Below, one piece after another: positions 1-7,515 of a stretch of DNA of 32,308 nucleotides. Every line of letters starts with the position of its first letter. Positions within the stretch are counted from its first letter, which is position 1. The stretch covers positions 1 through 32,308 of the forward strand of contig CALWXD010000020.1 of NCBI GenBank assembly GCA_944385425.1, written 5' to 3'. A program made the translations under genes and the position numbers. Origin of the DNA: an uncultured Oscillospiraceae bacterium (GTDB lineage Bacteria; Bacillota; Clostridia; Oscillospirales; Oscillospiraceae). The notes under the pieces were generated by a model, which made no database searches, was not told where the DNA came from, and worked only from the letters and a program-made list of their open reading frames with translations.

Positions 1-524
1 TGGATGAAAAGAAGAAGATCTCCGCCACAGCCCCCCTGCCGGAGGGGCTGGCGTATCTGCGCCCCATGTACGACTTTATTGTGAAAAAGGGACCGGTGGC
101 GGCGGAGAAGGTGGCGGAGGAGTTCTACCTGGGGCTGACCTCCAAGAAATTTGACCAACTCTTCAACGCCGCAGGGGAGAGTTTGGCCGCCCAGGGCCTG
201 GCAGAGGCGGGGAACCCCGGCCTCCTGGGCGGGCGGAAGTCCTTTAAGCCCGCCAAACAGGCGGTGGACCAGGTGGTGGAGACGCTCCGCGCGGAGCTGC
301 TGGAGGATGCCCCCATCACCGAGGACGCGGCGGCCCTGGCCGTCCTGCTGGACCAGGGCGGCTGCATCAAGACCTACTTCTCCCCCTATGAGCAGAAGTC
401 CATCCGGGAGAAGTTAAAGGCCCTGTCCAAGAGCGAAACCGGCAAGCTGGTGGAAGATATGATGTACTTTGTGGAGGATCTGGTGTCTGTCATGGCGGCC
501 CTCACCGTCCTCAACGGGATGTGA
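1..524 (+). CDS. C-terminal part of an unidentified protein (5' end outside the window)
   Basis: The frame is open from base 3 to the TGA at 522-524, so the gene starts left of the window; the in-frame ATG at 66 need not be the start. The visible 174 residues are mostly helical and charged, with no signal peptide or membrane segment. The C-terminal half carries an ALAVLLDQGGCIKTYFS stretch followed by an amphipathic helix and a hydrophobic end (VSVMAALTVLNGM). The alternation of short helices is reminiscent of GPP34 (Golgi phosphoprotein 3-like) proteins, but this is only a weak resemblance and I do not assign it. The next gene starts three bases after the stop, so the two are probably co-transcribed and translationally linked. 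Confidence 0.6.
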   Translation, partial: DEKKKISATAPLPEGLAYLRPMYDFIVKKGPVAAEKVAEEFYLGLTSKKFDQLFNAAGESLAAQGLAEAGNPGLLGGRKSFKPAKQAVDQVVETLRAELLEDAPITEDAAALAVLLDQGGCIKTYFSPYEQKSIREKLKALSKSETGKLVEDMMYFVEDLVSVMAALTVLNGM

Positions 525-527
525 GCC

Positions 528-821
528 ATGTCCCGGCAGAGAAGTCTGGAGGTCATCCGGCAGGCGGAATATGTGACCATCGGGGAGCTGGTGCGGCTCA
601 CCGGCGTCCGGTACAGCACGCTGAAATTTTACACCGAGGAGGGCCTCCTCCCCTTTGAGCAGGCGGAGGAGAACCTGACGCGGCGCTACCGGCGCCAGGA
701 GAGCCTCCAGCGCATCCAGGCCATCCGCTCCCTCCGGGCGGCGGGCCGGTCCGTGCCGGAGATCAAGGCGCTGCTGCGCCCCGCCGGGGGCGGGCGCCAG
801 CTCCCCGCGGAGCCCCGGTGA
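528..821 (+). CDS. MerR-family HTH protein, short, without an effector domain
   Basis: This 97-residue protein is a DNA-binding regulator of the MerR type. A winged helix-turn-helix runs from about residue 16 to 85: TIGELVRLTGV is the recognition module, YSTLKFYTEEGLLPF the wing-proximal segment typical of MerR (usually RYYxxxGLLxP), then the RRY and IKALL helices. The protein stops right after the DNA-binding domain (tail RPAGGGRQLPAEPR), so the dimerisation helix and ligand domain of classical MerR proteins are absent. It may work as a minimal regulator or need a partner. The ATG lies three bases after the upstream stop, suggesting one operon. Two plus-strand hairpin terminators follow. Confidence 0.85.
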   Translation: MSRQRSLEVIRQAEYVTIGELVRLTGVRYSTLKFYTEEGLLPFEQAEENLTRRYRRQESLQRIQAIRSLRAAGRSVPEIKALLRPAGGGRQLPAEPR

Positions 822-840
822 TCCTTCCCCCTCATCAAAA

Positions 841-872
841 CAGCGGCAGGGTTCCCCCCTGCCGCTGCTTTT
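841..872 (+). terminator. Intrinsic terminator after the merR-like gene, probably bidirectional
   Basis: A perfect 11-bp stem (841-851 with 857-867), a five-base loop and a CTTTT tail form a rho-independent terminator on the plus strand. The other side carries AAAA at 837-840, so on the minus strand the same hairpin is followed by TTTT and could stop transcription of the convergent gene block. Confidence 0.85.
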
Positions 873-880
873 CTCCCGCG

Positions 881-905
881 CGCCGGGCGAAACCCGGCGT
901 ATTTT
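881..905 (+). terminator. Second hairpin terminator
   Basis: CGCCGGG (881-887) pairs with CCCGGCG (893-899) around the loop CGAAA and is followed by TATTTT. It is a backup terminator between the convergent transcription units. Confidence 0.65.
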
Positions 906-947
906 CAAGCCAATTGGTAATATCTTGATCGAAAATTGCTGCTTGTA

Positions 948-1160
948 TTATTCCCCGGGCTCGCTGCGGATCACCTTGCCCATGTTCCACATCCGCGCGG
1001 CGCTCTCCTCCGCCTGGGCCCGCTGCTCGTCGTCCTGATAGGGGAAATGGGCCGTGTGGGCGCCGCACTGCAGGCACTCCACATACACGCACCAGCCCCC
1101 CTCGTGCTCCAGGGAGCCTACGCCCTCCCGGCAGGCGGGGCAGTCCGCTAAATCCATCAT
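948..1160 (-). CDS. Small zinc-ribbon protein of the Lar (restriction alleviation-like) type
   Basis: This 70-residue protein has two cysteine pairs: CPAC (residues 7-10) and CLQCG (29-33), then AARMWNMGKV near the C-terminus. CPxC...CxxCG followed by a helix with a W-N motif is the layout of the small Lar-like family, named after a phage protein that relieves type I restriction; most chromosomal members have no tested function. The start ATG overlaps the stop of the upstream phosphatase gene as ATGA (1157-1160), so translation is almost certainly coupled. It is the last gene of the minus-strand block and ends before the convergent terminators. Confidence 0.75.
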   Translation of the reverse strand: MMDLADCPACREGVGSLEHEGGWCVYVECLQCGAHTAHFPYQDDEQRAQAEESAARMWNMGKVIRSEPGE

Positions 1161-2041
1161 ATCCTGTCTCCTCCTTCCGCCGGGGCGCTCCGCTCCCGGA
1201 CCGCCCGCAGCTGCTGGGCCGTCTCCTCCTCCAGGCGGGAGGCGACCGCCATCTTCCGAATGATATTCTGCATGGTCAGCTCCAGGGCCGTGCCCTCCCG
1301 GTAGTCGGCGGGGAAGATGAAATCCACCCGCCCGTCCCGCAGCAGCTGCTCCACGCCCTTTTTGTTGGCCGCCTGGTACACGGCGATGGCCTGTCCCCCG
1401 TAGGAGCGCATCATCTTCATGCAGGGCACGTCGCTGAGCCCGTCCCCCAGGTAGATCATGTTGGTAAAGGGCACGCGCTTGCTGTCGTCGGGCATGGAGG
1501 CGTTTAGGTCCCGGTCGTTGGACACGTCCAGAACCCCCTTGTTGATCCGGTAGACAAACTGGGTCTTGGCGGTGAAGTTCACCGCCATCTTGGGCCACAC
1601 CGGCTCCCCCGCCTCGTTGTAGTAAAACTCGCTGGCGTAGATCTCCTTGAACACGCCGGCGATGGCGCTGCCCTCGATGATCTCCTTGAGGCCGGAGGAG
1701 ATGACATAGTGCTCCACCGCCACCCCCTGCCGCTCCCCGAAACGGTTGATGCGGTCAAACCAGTCGGTGACGCCGGGGAAAAAGGAGATGTGCCGCCCCT
1801 GGCGCTTGAGGGTCTCCCGGGTGAAGAGGACCCCCCGCTCCCGGCAGGTCTGGACCATGGTGTACATATAGGCCAGGATGCCGTCCATCTTCTCCCTCCA
1901 GCCAAAGCGGTTGGCCAGGCGCCAGAAGTCCTCCGGCACCATGCCAAGGCTGGGGATAAAGCCGTAGTTCTGCATATCCTGGGTGCAAAGGGTCTTGTCG
2001 TAGTCATACAGGATGGCCACGATGGGCCGTTCCCTGTCCAT
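1157..2041 (-). CDS. HAD-superfamily phosphatase (phosphoserine phosphatase-like)
   Basis: A 294-residue soluble protein with the Asp-based catalytic motifs of the haloacid dehalogenase superfamily. Motif I is DYDKTL with nucleophile D13 and acid/base D15; motif II is VISSG at about residue 113; motif IV is YLGDGLSDVPCM with the metal-binding aspartates. The large cap inserted after motif I (about residues 25-95) fits the C1-cap, phosphoserine phosphatase-like subgroup, but the substrate cannot be read from the sequence. The start is preceded by AAAGGAGG at good spacing. The stop overlaps the Lar-like gene start. It follows divIVA in the same direction with a 69-bp gap and may be read from the division operon. 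Confidence 0.9.
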   Translation of the reverse strand: MDRERPIVAILYDYDKTLCTQDMQNYGFIPSLGMVPEDFWRLANRFGWREKMDGILAYMYTMVQTCRERGVLFTRETLKRQGRHISFFPGVTDWFDRINRFGERQGVAVEHYVISSGLKEIIEGSAIAGVFKEIYASEFYYNEAGEPVWPKMAVNFTAKTQFVYRINKGVLDVSNDRDLNASMPDDSKRVPFTNMIYLGDGLSDVPCMKMMRSYGGQAIAVYQAANKKGVEQLLRDGRVDFIFPADYREGTALELTMQNIIRKMAVASRLEEETAQQLRAVRERSAPAEGGDRI

Positions 2042-2110
2042 CCGGCGGTCCTCCTTTCCGGCGGCTCCGGGGCAGAGGGACGGTGGCCGGCCGCCCCTCT
2101 TCTGGGGCGG

Positions 2111-3106
2111 TCAGTCCTCTTTCTTATAGTTGCGGCCAAACTGCAGGTCGTCCAGATTGATGATCCGGGTGGCCTCCTCCGGGTCGGAGGCGAAGAGGGT
2201 CCCCTGCTCCTCGTCCTTGGCCTGGGACACGGTGGAGCGGATGCTCTCCTCGATCTCCCCGTCGTCCCCGCCCTGCTCCCGGCGGCGGGGGTTCTCCCGG
2301 CGGTGCAGCCGCTCCCTCAGGTGGGAGATGCTGGGCAGGGGGCTGGTGAAGAAGGTCTCGTCCACGACCTCATCCTCCTCCCCGTCCCCGGGCCCCTCCG
2401 GCAGGGAGAAGGGCTCCTCCTCCGCCGGCTCCACCGCGTCCAGGGGCGGTGCGCTCTCCCGGACGGCCTCGGGGGCCGGCGGGCTCTCCGGCTGCTGCCA
2501 GACGGGCTGGACCGGCTGGGCCGGCGCTGCCGGGGCGGCCGGCGGCTCCTCCCGCCGCGGCGGCGGGGGGACCATCTCCTCCAGCCGGGAGAGGATCTTC
2601 AGCTGCTCCTGGCAGTTGCCCCGGGCGATCTCCATAAATTTGCGCACCGCGTTGCGGCTCTTCTCCAGGCGGTAGTCCTCGGCGGCGATGGCCGCGTCCA
2701 CCTGGTCCTTCTTCTCCTGCAGGCGCCGCTCCTCCGCGGCCACCTGGCCGGCCAGCTCCTCCAGGCGCCGCCGGGTCGTCTGCTCCGCGTCGCCCATCAG
2801 CTCCATGCGCCGCTGCTCCACCTCTTTCAGCGCCACGTCCCGCTTGGCCTCCGCCTGGGAGACGATCTCGTCGGCCATCTTCTGGGCGGCCAGGAGGGTG
2901 GCACGCATGGTGTCGTCCACCTTGCGGTACTCCTCGATCTTGTCGCCCAGCTGCTTGATCTTATTTTTCAGCGCGGCGTTTTCCTGGAACAGGCTGGTGT
3001 AGTCCTCCGTCAGCCTGTCTAGGAACTCGTCCACAGATGCCATTCCATAGCCACCCATGACGGCCTTTGGGAAGGTTTTGCTGCTCACTTCCTGGGGCGT
3101 CAACAT
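2111..3106 (-). CDS. divIVA: DivIVA-domain cell division/polarity protein
   Basis: A 331-residue DivIVA homologue. Residues 1-60 form the membrane-curvature-binding N-terminal domain (MLTPQEVSSKTFPKAVMGGYG, then VDEFLDRLTEDY and a coiled coil). Coiled coil continues to about residue 190, then a proline/glutamate-rich acidic linker runs to the C-terminus (PAAPAAPAQPVQPV and others). Known DivIVA proteins sit at negatively curved membrane at poles and septa and recruit division-site or chromosome-anchoring factors. At 331 residues it is much longer than B. subtilis DivIVA (about 164), as often seen in Clostridia. It lies directly downstream of sepF with a 23-bp gap holding a GGGAGG ribosome site. 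yggT and ylmH, often found between the two, are missing here. Confidence 0.92.
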   Translation of the reverse strand: MLTPQEVSSKTFPKAVMGGYGMASVDEFLDRLTEDYTSLFQENAALKNKIKQLGDKIEEYRKVDDTMRATLLAAQKMADEIVSQAEAKRDVALKEVEQRRMELMGDAEQTTRRRLEELAGQVAAEERRLQEKKDQVDAAIAAEDYRLEKSRNAVRKFMEIARGNCQEQLKILSRLEEMVPPPPRREEPPAAPAAPAQPVQPVWQQPESPPAPEAVRESAPPLDAVEPAEEEPFSLPEGPGDGEEDEVVDETFFTSPLPSISHLRERLHRRENPRRREQGGDDGEIEESIRSTVSQAKDEEQGTLFASDPEEATRIINLDDLQFGRNYKKED

Positions 3107-3129
3107 CTCTCTGTCCCTCCCTTAAACCC

Positions 3130-3582
3130 TTAGAAATACAGGCCGTTGCTCTCCAGCTCGTCCAGCAGGTCCCCCACCAGCTCCACATGGTAGGGGGTGA
3201 TGATGTAGGTGTTGGCGGCCACCTTCTTGATCCGCCCCTCGCTGGCGTAGGCCACGCCGGAGAGGAAGTCGATGAGCCGCCGGGCGATATCCTTCTGGGT
3301 GGACTCCAGGTTGATGACCACGGTGCGTTTCTCCTTCAGATGGTCGGCGATCTCGCTGGCCATCTCAAAGCGCTCGGGCTTTACCAGCACCACCTTCAGC
3401 TGGGTGGTGGCGGCGATGTTCACCACCTTGTTGCGCCGCTCGTCCAGGCTGGCGGATTTCCGCTCCGGCCGGCTGCGGTCGTCCACAAAGGGCGAGGGCT
3501 CCTGCTCCTCGTAGGCCTCGTCGTAGTCGTCCTCCTCCTCGTAGGGGTTGAAGATCTTCTTCACCTCGTCAAAAATTCCCAT
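3130..3582 (-). CDS. sepF: SepF, FtsZ-associated septum protein
   Basis: A 150-residue SepF. The N-terminal MGIFDEVKKIFNP is the amphipathic membrane-binding helix, followed by an acidic tyrosine-rich linker (EEEDDYDEAYEE) and the C-terminal SepF domain from about residue 60 (VVLVKPERFEMASEIADHL, VVINLE, RRLIDFLSGVAYA, ITPYHVEL). SepF polymerises into rings, binds the FtsZ C-terminus and anchors the Z-ring at the membrane. The start at 3582 is preferred over an upstream in-frame one at 3600 because it matches the family N-terminus and has GAAGGAGG at proper distance inside the end of yggS. It sits between yggS and divIVA, the usual dcw-flanking arrangement of Firmicutes. Confidence 0.95.
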   Translation of the reverse strand: MGIFDEVKKIFNPYEEEDDYDEAYEEQEPSPFVDDRSRPERKSASLDERRNKVVNIAATTQLKVVLVKPERFEMASEIADHLKEKRTVVINLESTQKDIARRLIDFLSGVAYASEGRIKKVAANTYIITPYHVELVGDLLDELESNGLYF

Positions 3583-3596
3583 GGGCGGTGCCTCCT

Positions 3597-4292
3597 TCAC
3601 TTGTTGTAATTCCGCGCGCCAAAGATGGCTGTCCCCACCCGCACAATGGTCGCGCCGGCAGCGATGGCATCCTCGAAATCATCGCTCATGCCCATTGACA
3701 GATATTCTAGCTTATTATGGAACACTTTTTCCCCTATGTCAATATAGAGACGGTATACCTGCTCAAAATAGGGCAGATTCCCGTGGGGCTCCCGCTCCAC
3801 CGGTGGGATGGTCATTAGGCCCTTCACCGCCACATGGGATAGCTCCCTGGCCCGGAGGGCGGCCTCCTCCACCTCCTGGGGGGCAAAGCCGCTCTTGCTC
3901 TCCTCCCCGCCGATGTTCACCTCCAGCAAAATGGGCTGGACAAGGCCGTGCTTTTCCGCCTGGCGGTCGATCTCCTCCAGCAGGGGGATGGAGGAGACGG
4001 AGTGGATGAGGTCCACCCTGCCGATGATCTGGCGGACCTTGTTGCGCTGGAGGTGGCCGATGAAGTGCAGCGGCGCCCCCTCATAGGCCCCCTGCTCAGC
4101 CTTCTCCAGCAGCTCCTGCACCCGGTTCTCCCCCAGCGCGTCGATGCCGGCGGCGATGGCCGCCCGGCAGGCGGCGGCGTCGTTCATCTTGCTGGCCCCC
4201 ACCAGGAGCACCTCCGCCGGGTCCCGCCCGGCCCGCTCCGCGGCGACGGCCATCCTCTGGCGGATGGACTGCAAATTCTCTCTGATACCCAT
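3597..4292 (-). CDS. yggS: YggS/YlmE-family PLP homeostasis protein
   Basis: A 231-residue single-domain PLP-binding protein of the YggS/PROSC family (alanine racemase N-terminal-like TIM barrel). The PLP lysine is in VLLVGASKMND (about residue 33), followed by ALGENRVQELLEK, HFIGHLQRNKV, LEVNIGGEESKSGF and the C-terminal LSMGMSDDFEDAI phosphate-binding region. Family members have no strong enzyme activity and regulate PLP and amino-acid homeostasis. The ATG at 4292 is chosen over the TTG at 4301 because the AAAGGTG ribosome site spaces well only with the ATG. The TTG and the first codons overlap the stop of the HlyD-like gene (4294), suggesting coupling. Confidence 0.93.
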   Translation of the reverse strand: MGIRENLQSIRQRMAVAAERAGRDPAEVLLVGASKMNDAAACRAAIAAGIDALGENRVQELLEKAEQGAYEGAPLHFIGHLQRNKVRQIIGRVDLIHSVSSIPLLEEIDRQAEKHGLVQPILLEVNIGGEESKSGFAPQEVEEAALRARELSHVAVKGLMTIPPVEREPHGNLPYFEQVYRLYIDIGEKVFHNKLEYLSMGMSDDFEDAIAAGATIVRVGTAIFGARNYNK

Positions 4293-4293
4293 G

Positions 4294-5571
4294 CTAACCA
4301 ATCACCTTTCCATCATAAAGATCTTTCGCCGTAACGACCACCTCGTCGCCGTTGCGGAGTGTACGAAGCTCACGGCCTGTCTCCGACAGGCTCCCCATCC
4401 GGTCCGGCGCCGGGGACACCAGGTAGTAGTCCTCCCCCTGGTAGAGGATGTCCACCGGCTTAAAGCGGGCCGCGGCGCCCACCCGGCAGTAGACCCCCGT
4501 TAGGGACACGGCCTCCTCCTCCCCCGCCTCGTTTTCCCGGGTGACGTCCAGCACCCGCACCGCCGTCTTGGGGACGCGGATGCCGCTGTAGGACTGCAGG
4601 ATGATCTGGGCGCTCTGGTCCCTTAGGAGGGTGGTGACGGAGAGGTACCGGTCCGCGGAGAGCACCACCAGCTGCTGCCCGTTTTCCGCGGTGCTGATCC
4701 GCTCCACCGTCATGGGCACGTCCTTCTCCAGGCCGCTGACAAAGCGGAGGGACACCTCCGCCCCCTCCCACAGCTGCCCGGCGTCCGCCTCGGACAGCAG
4801 CGCCACATAGTGCCACTGGTTCCCATAGATGATCTTCCCGGCGTTGGAGGTGCGGGAGGCGTCCGGCGACACGGACCGCAGCTGGCCGGGCGTCAGCTCC
4901 TCCAGCATGTCCGGCGTGAGGACCGACTCATACCCGTCCACCAGGGCGGAGTAATACCCCCCCTCCTGCACGGTGACGGCGGTGCTGCTCTGGCGGGTGG
5001 AGGCGGACAGGGCGCGGATCTGGTCGGCCAGGCCGGCCAGCTGCTCCTCCACGTCCCCCTCCCCGCTGTAGGTGTACTCCCGTTTCAGCACATAGGTCTC
5101 CAGCGCCGCCGCCGCGTCCTCCGCGGCGGAATACCGCTCGGAGGCCATGGCGGATTTCAGCGCCACCAGCTCCTGGGCGATGCTGCTGTCCAGCTGCAGG
5201 GCCTCCTGGCTGCCGGAGGCCACGCTCTGGGCGTACTCCAGCTGCTCCAGCTGCAGCCGCAGCTGCTGCAGCTGCCGGGCCTGCTCCAGGGCCTCCTGGC
5301 TGTGGTAGACCACCCCTACGCTGCCGCCGGCGGAGACCCGCTCCCCCTCCTCCCGGCTGATGAACAGCAGCCCGTCGTAGCTGGGGAGGACCTCCTCCCG
5401 GCGCACCAGGTAGCCCGAGACGGTGATGGTCTCGTCGCTCTGGTAGGGGTAGGCCACCGCGGTGGTCAGCGGGTTGAGGAGGTAGCCGGCCAGCACGGTC
5501 CCAAAGTAGACCAGCACCGCAGCAACCCCCGCCGCCCCCAGGATCTTCCAGACAAAATTGTTTTCCTTCAT
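4294..5571 (-). CDS. HlyD-like membrane-anchored adaptor protein
   Basis: A 425-residue protein with an N-terminal transmembrane helix (about residues 8-30, WKILGAAGVAAVLVYFGTVLAGYLL) and the rest outside. A lipoyl/barrel-sandwich-like half (VSGYLVRREEVLPSYDGLLF...GERVSAGGSVGVVYHS, about 50-95) is followed by a Q/L-rich coiled coil (about 98-160), then a second beta region with KTAVRVLD and a C-terminal GDEVVVTAKDLYDGKVIG. This is the build of membrane fusion/adaptor proteins of the HlyD type. No transporter gene is next to it, so its partner is unknown; similar proteins are common beside yggS-sepF in Clostridia. The start at 5571 fits the transmembrane helix and an AAGGCGG site; an in-frame extension to 5616 overlaps hfq and is unlikely. 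Confidence 0.82.
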   Translation of the reverse strand: MKENNFVWKILGAAGVAAVLVYFGTVLAGYLLNPLTTAVAYPYQSDETITVSGYLVRREEVLPSYDGLLFISREEGERVSAGGSVGVVYHSQEALEQARQLQQLRLQLEQLEYAQSVASGSQEALQLDSSIAQELVALKSAMASERYSAAEDAAAALETYVLKREYTYSGEGDVEEQLAGLADQIRALSASTRQSSTAVTVQEGGYYSALVDGYESVLTPDMLEELTPGQLRSVSPDASRTSNAGKIIYGNQWHYVALLSEADAGQLWEGAEVSLRFVSGLEKDVPMTVERISTAENGQQLVVLSADRYLSVTTLLRDQSAQIILQSYSGIRVPKTAVRVLDVTRENEAGEEEAVSLTGVYCRVGAAARFKPVDILYQGEDYYLVSPAPDRMGSLSETGRELRTLRNGDEVVVTAKDLYDGKVIG

Positions 5572-5605
5572 GGGCCGCCTTTCTCTTAGGCCCGGCCCCC
5601 GCCCC

Positions 5606-5833
5606 CTAGCTCTCACCGGCGATCTCCACCGGCCGGCTTGGCACGATGGTGGAGATGGCGTGCTTGTAGATCATGTTCTGTTTCCCGTCGCTGAGGAGCA
5701 CCACCGTAAACGCGTCGTAGCCGGCGACGGTGCCCCTAAGCTGAAAGCCGTTCATCAAAAACACGGTGACCTGGCAGCCGCTGCGCCGGAGCTGGGCGAG
5801 AAAACCGTCCTGTAATACTGCATCTTTTCCCAT
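5606..5833 (-). CDS. hfq: RNA chaperone Hfq
   Basis: A 75-residue Hfq of typical Gram-positive length. The Sm1 motif is [25 protein letters not shown] and the Sm2 motif is [10 protein letters not shown] (usual YKHAIS), after the N-terminal helix [13 protein letters not shown]. Family members form hexamers that bind U-rich 3' ends and A-rich sequences and help small RNAs pair with mRNAs. The short acidic tail (VEIAGES) is usual for Firmicutes. It is 57 bp downstream of miaA in the same direction, the conserved miaA-hfq pairing. Confidence 0.96.
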   Translation of the reverse strand: MGKDAVLQDGFLAQLRRSGCQVTVFLMNGFQLRGTVAGYDAFTVVLLSDGKQNMIYKHAISTIVPSRPVEIAGES

Positions 5834-5890
5834 TTGTCTGCACTCCTTCTATGTATATTGGTGGCAGACAAACCCCTTGTCCGCCCGGGT

Positions 5891-6841
5891 CTATCCTAAC
5901 CCCTGGGCGGTTAAAATTTCTGTCGCTTCCTGCATAGCCTTATCAAAATCGGGGACCTTGTCCCAAAAAATCCAGTGGATCTCCCCGTTGCGCTTGAGCC
6001 AGGTGAGCTGCCGCTTGGCATACTGGCGGGAGCGGAGCTTGACCTCCTCCACCGCCTGGTCCAGGGCGGCCTCCCCCCGGAGGAAGGCCCCCAGCTCCTT
6101 GTAGCCGATGGCCTGGCGGGCGGTGCAGTCCCGGGGGAGGTCCTGGGAAAACAGCCACCGGGCCTCCTCCAAAAGCCCCTGCTCCACCATGGCGTCCACC
6201 CGCCGGCCGATCCGCTCCTTGAGGTCCGCCCGGTCCCGGAAGGCAAGGCCCAGGTAGAGGGGGGCGTACTTCTTCTCCCGTGCCCGGTCGGCGGCGTTGT
6301 GGGCGGTGATGGTCTCCCCCGTCTCCCGGTACACCTCCAGCGCCCGGAGGATCCGCTTGACGTCCGCCGGGGCGATCCGCGCCGCCGCCTGTGGGTCCAC
6401 GGCGCGCAGCTCCTCCAGAAGGGGGCCGATCCCCTCCCGCTCCAGCTGCTCCTCCAGCTGCCGGCGCACCGCGCCGCCGGCCCGGCCGGGGGCGAAGGAC
6501 CTGCCGGAGACCAGGGCGTCCAGATAGAGGCCCGTGCCCCCCACCAGCACCGGGAGCCTGCCCCGGCGGAGGATGTCCTGGACGCAGCGGTCCGCCTCCG
6601 CCACAAATTTTGCCGCCGACCAGCTCTCCCCCACGTCCGCCACCGCCACCATGTGGTGGGGCACCCCCTCCATCTCCTCCGCCGTGGGGGCGGCGGTGCC
6701 GATGGGGAGGCCCCGGTAGATCTGCATGGAGTCCACGCTGACCACCTCGCCGCCATAGCGCCTGGCCAGCAGCACCCCCATTTTTGTCTTCCCGCAGGCG
6801 GTGGGGCCCACCACGCAGAGGAGCTTTGGTTTTTCCGCCAT
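5891..6841 (-). CDS. miaA: tRNA dimethylallyltransferase MiaA
   Basis: A 316-residue MiaA, which transfers a dimethylallyl group to N6 of A37 in tRNAs reading UNN codons. A P-loop GPTACGKT lies at residues 12-19, then VVSVDSMQIYRGLPIGTAAPT (DSxQvYr tRNA/substrate motif), PHHMV, VLVGGTGLYLDALV, the swinging-domain RxxxxR region and ARQAIGYKEL. The start at 6841 is fixed by AAGGAG at ideal spacing; an ATG six bases upstream is too close to the ribosome site, and an open frame to 6970 only reads into the repeat element upstream. MiaB, which methylthiolates the same A37, is encoded in the same block. Confidence 0.96.
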   Translation of the reverse strand: MAEKPKLLCVVGPTACGKTKMGVLLARRYGGEVVSVDSMQIYRGLPIGTAAPTAEEMEGVPHHMVAVADVGESWSAAKFVAEADRCVQDILRRGRLPVLVGGTGLYLDALVSGRSFAPGRAGGAVRRQLEEQLEREGIGPLLEELRAVDPQAAARIAPADVKRILRALEVYRETGETITAHNAADRAREKKYAPLYLGLAFRDRADLKERIGRRVDAMVEQGLLEEARWLFSQDLPRDCTARQAIGYKELGAFLRGEAALDQAVEEVKLRSRQYAKRQLTWLKRNGEIHWIFWDKVPDFDKAMQEATEILTAQGLG

Positions 6842-7515
6842 AGGCATTCTCCTTTTTGTTTCCCCCCGCCGGGGGGTGTTCCGCCTTTCCCCCATTTCTG
6901 GGGAGGTTTCGCCTGTGGGCGAGGTACTTTTTCCACGGCGAAAAAGTACCCAAAACGCCGCCGGGGACACCCCGGCCCCCGTATGGGCAGACCGTGGCGA
7001 CTCTCTCTTCTCCTGTCAGCGGACAGCGGCTTTCGCTGCGAAACGTGTCTCTCTGCTCCTCTTTCCGCGCTCCCCGCTGACGCTCAGCGCTGGTGCGGTA
7101 CAGTAGCCGGTAGGCGATCCTCGTCATCTCTGCCCCACCAGGGCAGCGCGTAGCGGAGCGGTCAGCGCGGTCGGTAACGCAGGCAGACACGTCCAGCGGC
7201 GAAAGATGCTCAGTCTAAGGGAAGAAGGGCAGACCTTCTCTATCAGAAAGAACGCCCTTTTACGGGGCCCCCGCCGGAGCCCAGCGCAGCGGGTCCGGTG
7301 GGGAGAGGAGGCGCAGCGCAGCGAGGGAGCTCTGCCGCGGGCGGCAGAGCGACCAATGCGCAGCTTGTGCCGACGAGGACCGGCCGCGGCCCGTTCCGTC
7401 CCCGGGCCAAGCGACGCCGCGAAAGCGGCGGTTGCCCTCCGGCACAGACCTGCGGGTCTAGTCTTTTTTCAAAAAGAGGATGGGGGCGGAATTCGTTTTA
7501 AGGTGAAAAAAGCAT
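6842..7515. mobile_element. MITE-like repeat element A between mutL and miaA (core about 6889-7495)
   Basis: No plausible gene lies here. The stretch starts with the C/G palindrome CCCCCATTTCTGGGG (6889-6903) and an 11-bp hairpin GGTACTTTTTC/GAAAAAGTACC around 6922-6950. The 129 bp at 6907-7035 match 31501-31629 at 122 positions. The middle has the module GGTCGGTAACGCAGGCAG (7169-7186), also in elements B and D. The right end (about 7402-7477) matches the left end of element C in inverted orientation and ends in an AT-rich hairpin. A perfect 10-bp stem GCTCTGCCGC/GCGGCAGAGC is internal. Short open frames crossing it change frame between copies and look non-coding. Confidence 0.7.

Noticed and set aside
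1709-3022. A 437-codon plus-strand frame opposite the HAD and divIVA genes
   Set aside because: Leucine/histidine/glycine-rich shadow translation without any recognisable domain; the opposite strand has clear family motifs.
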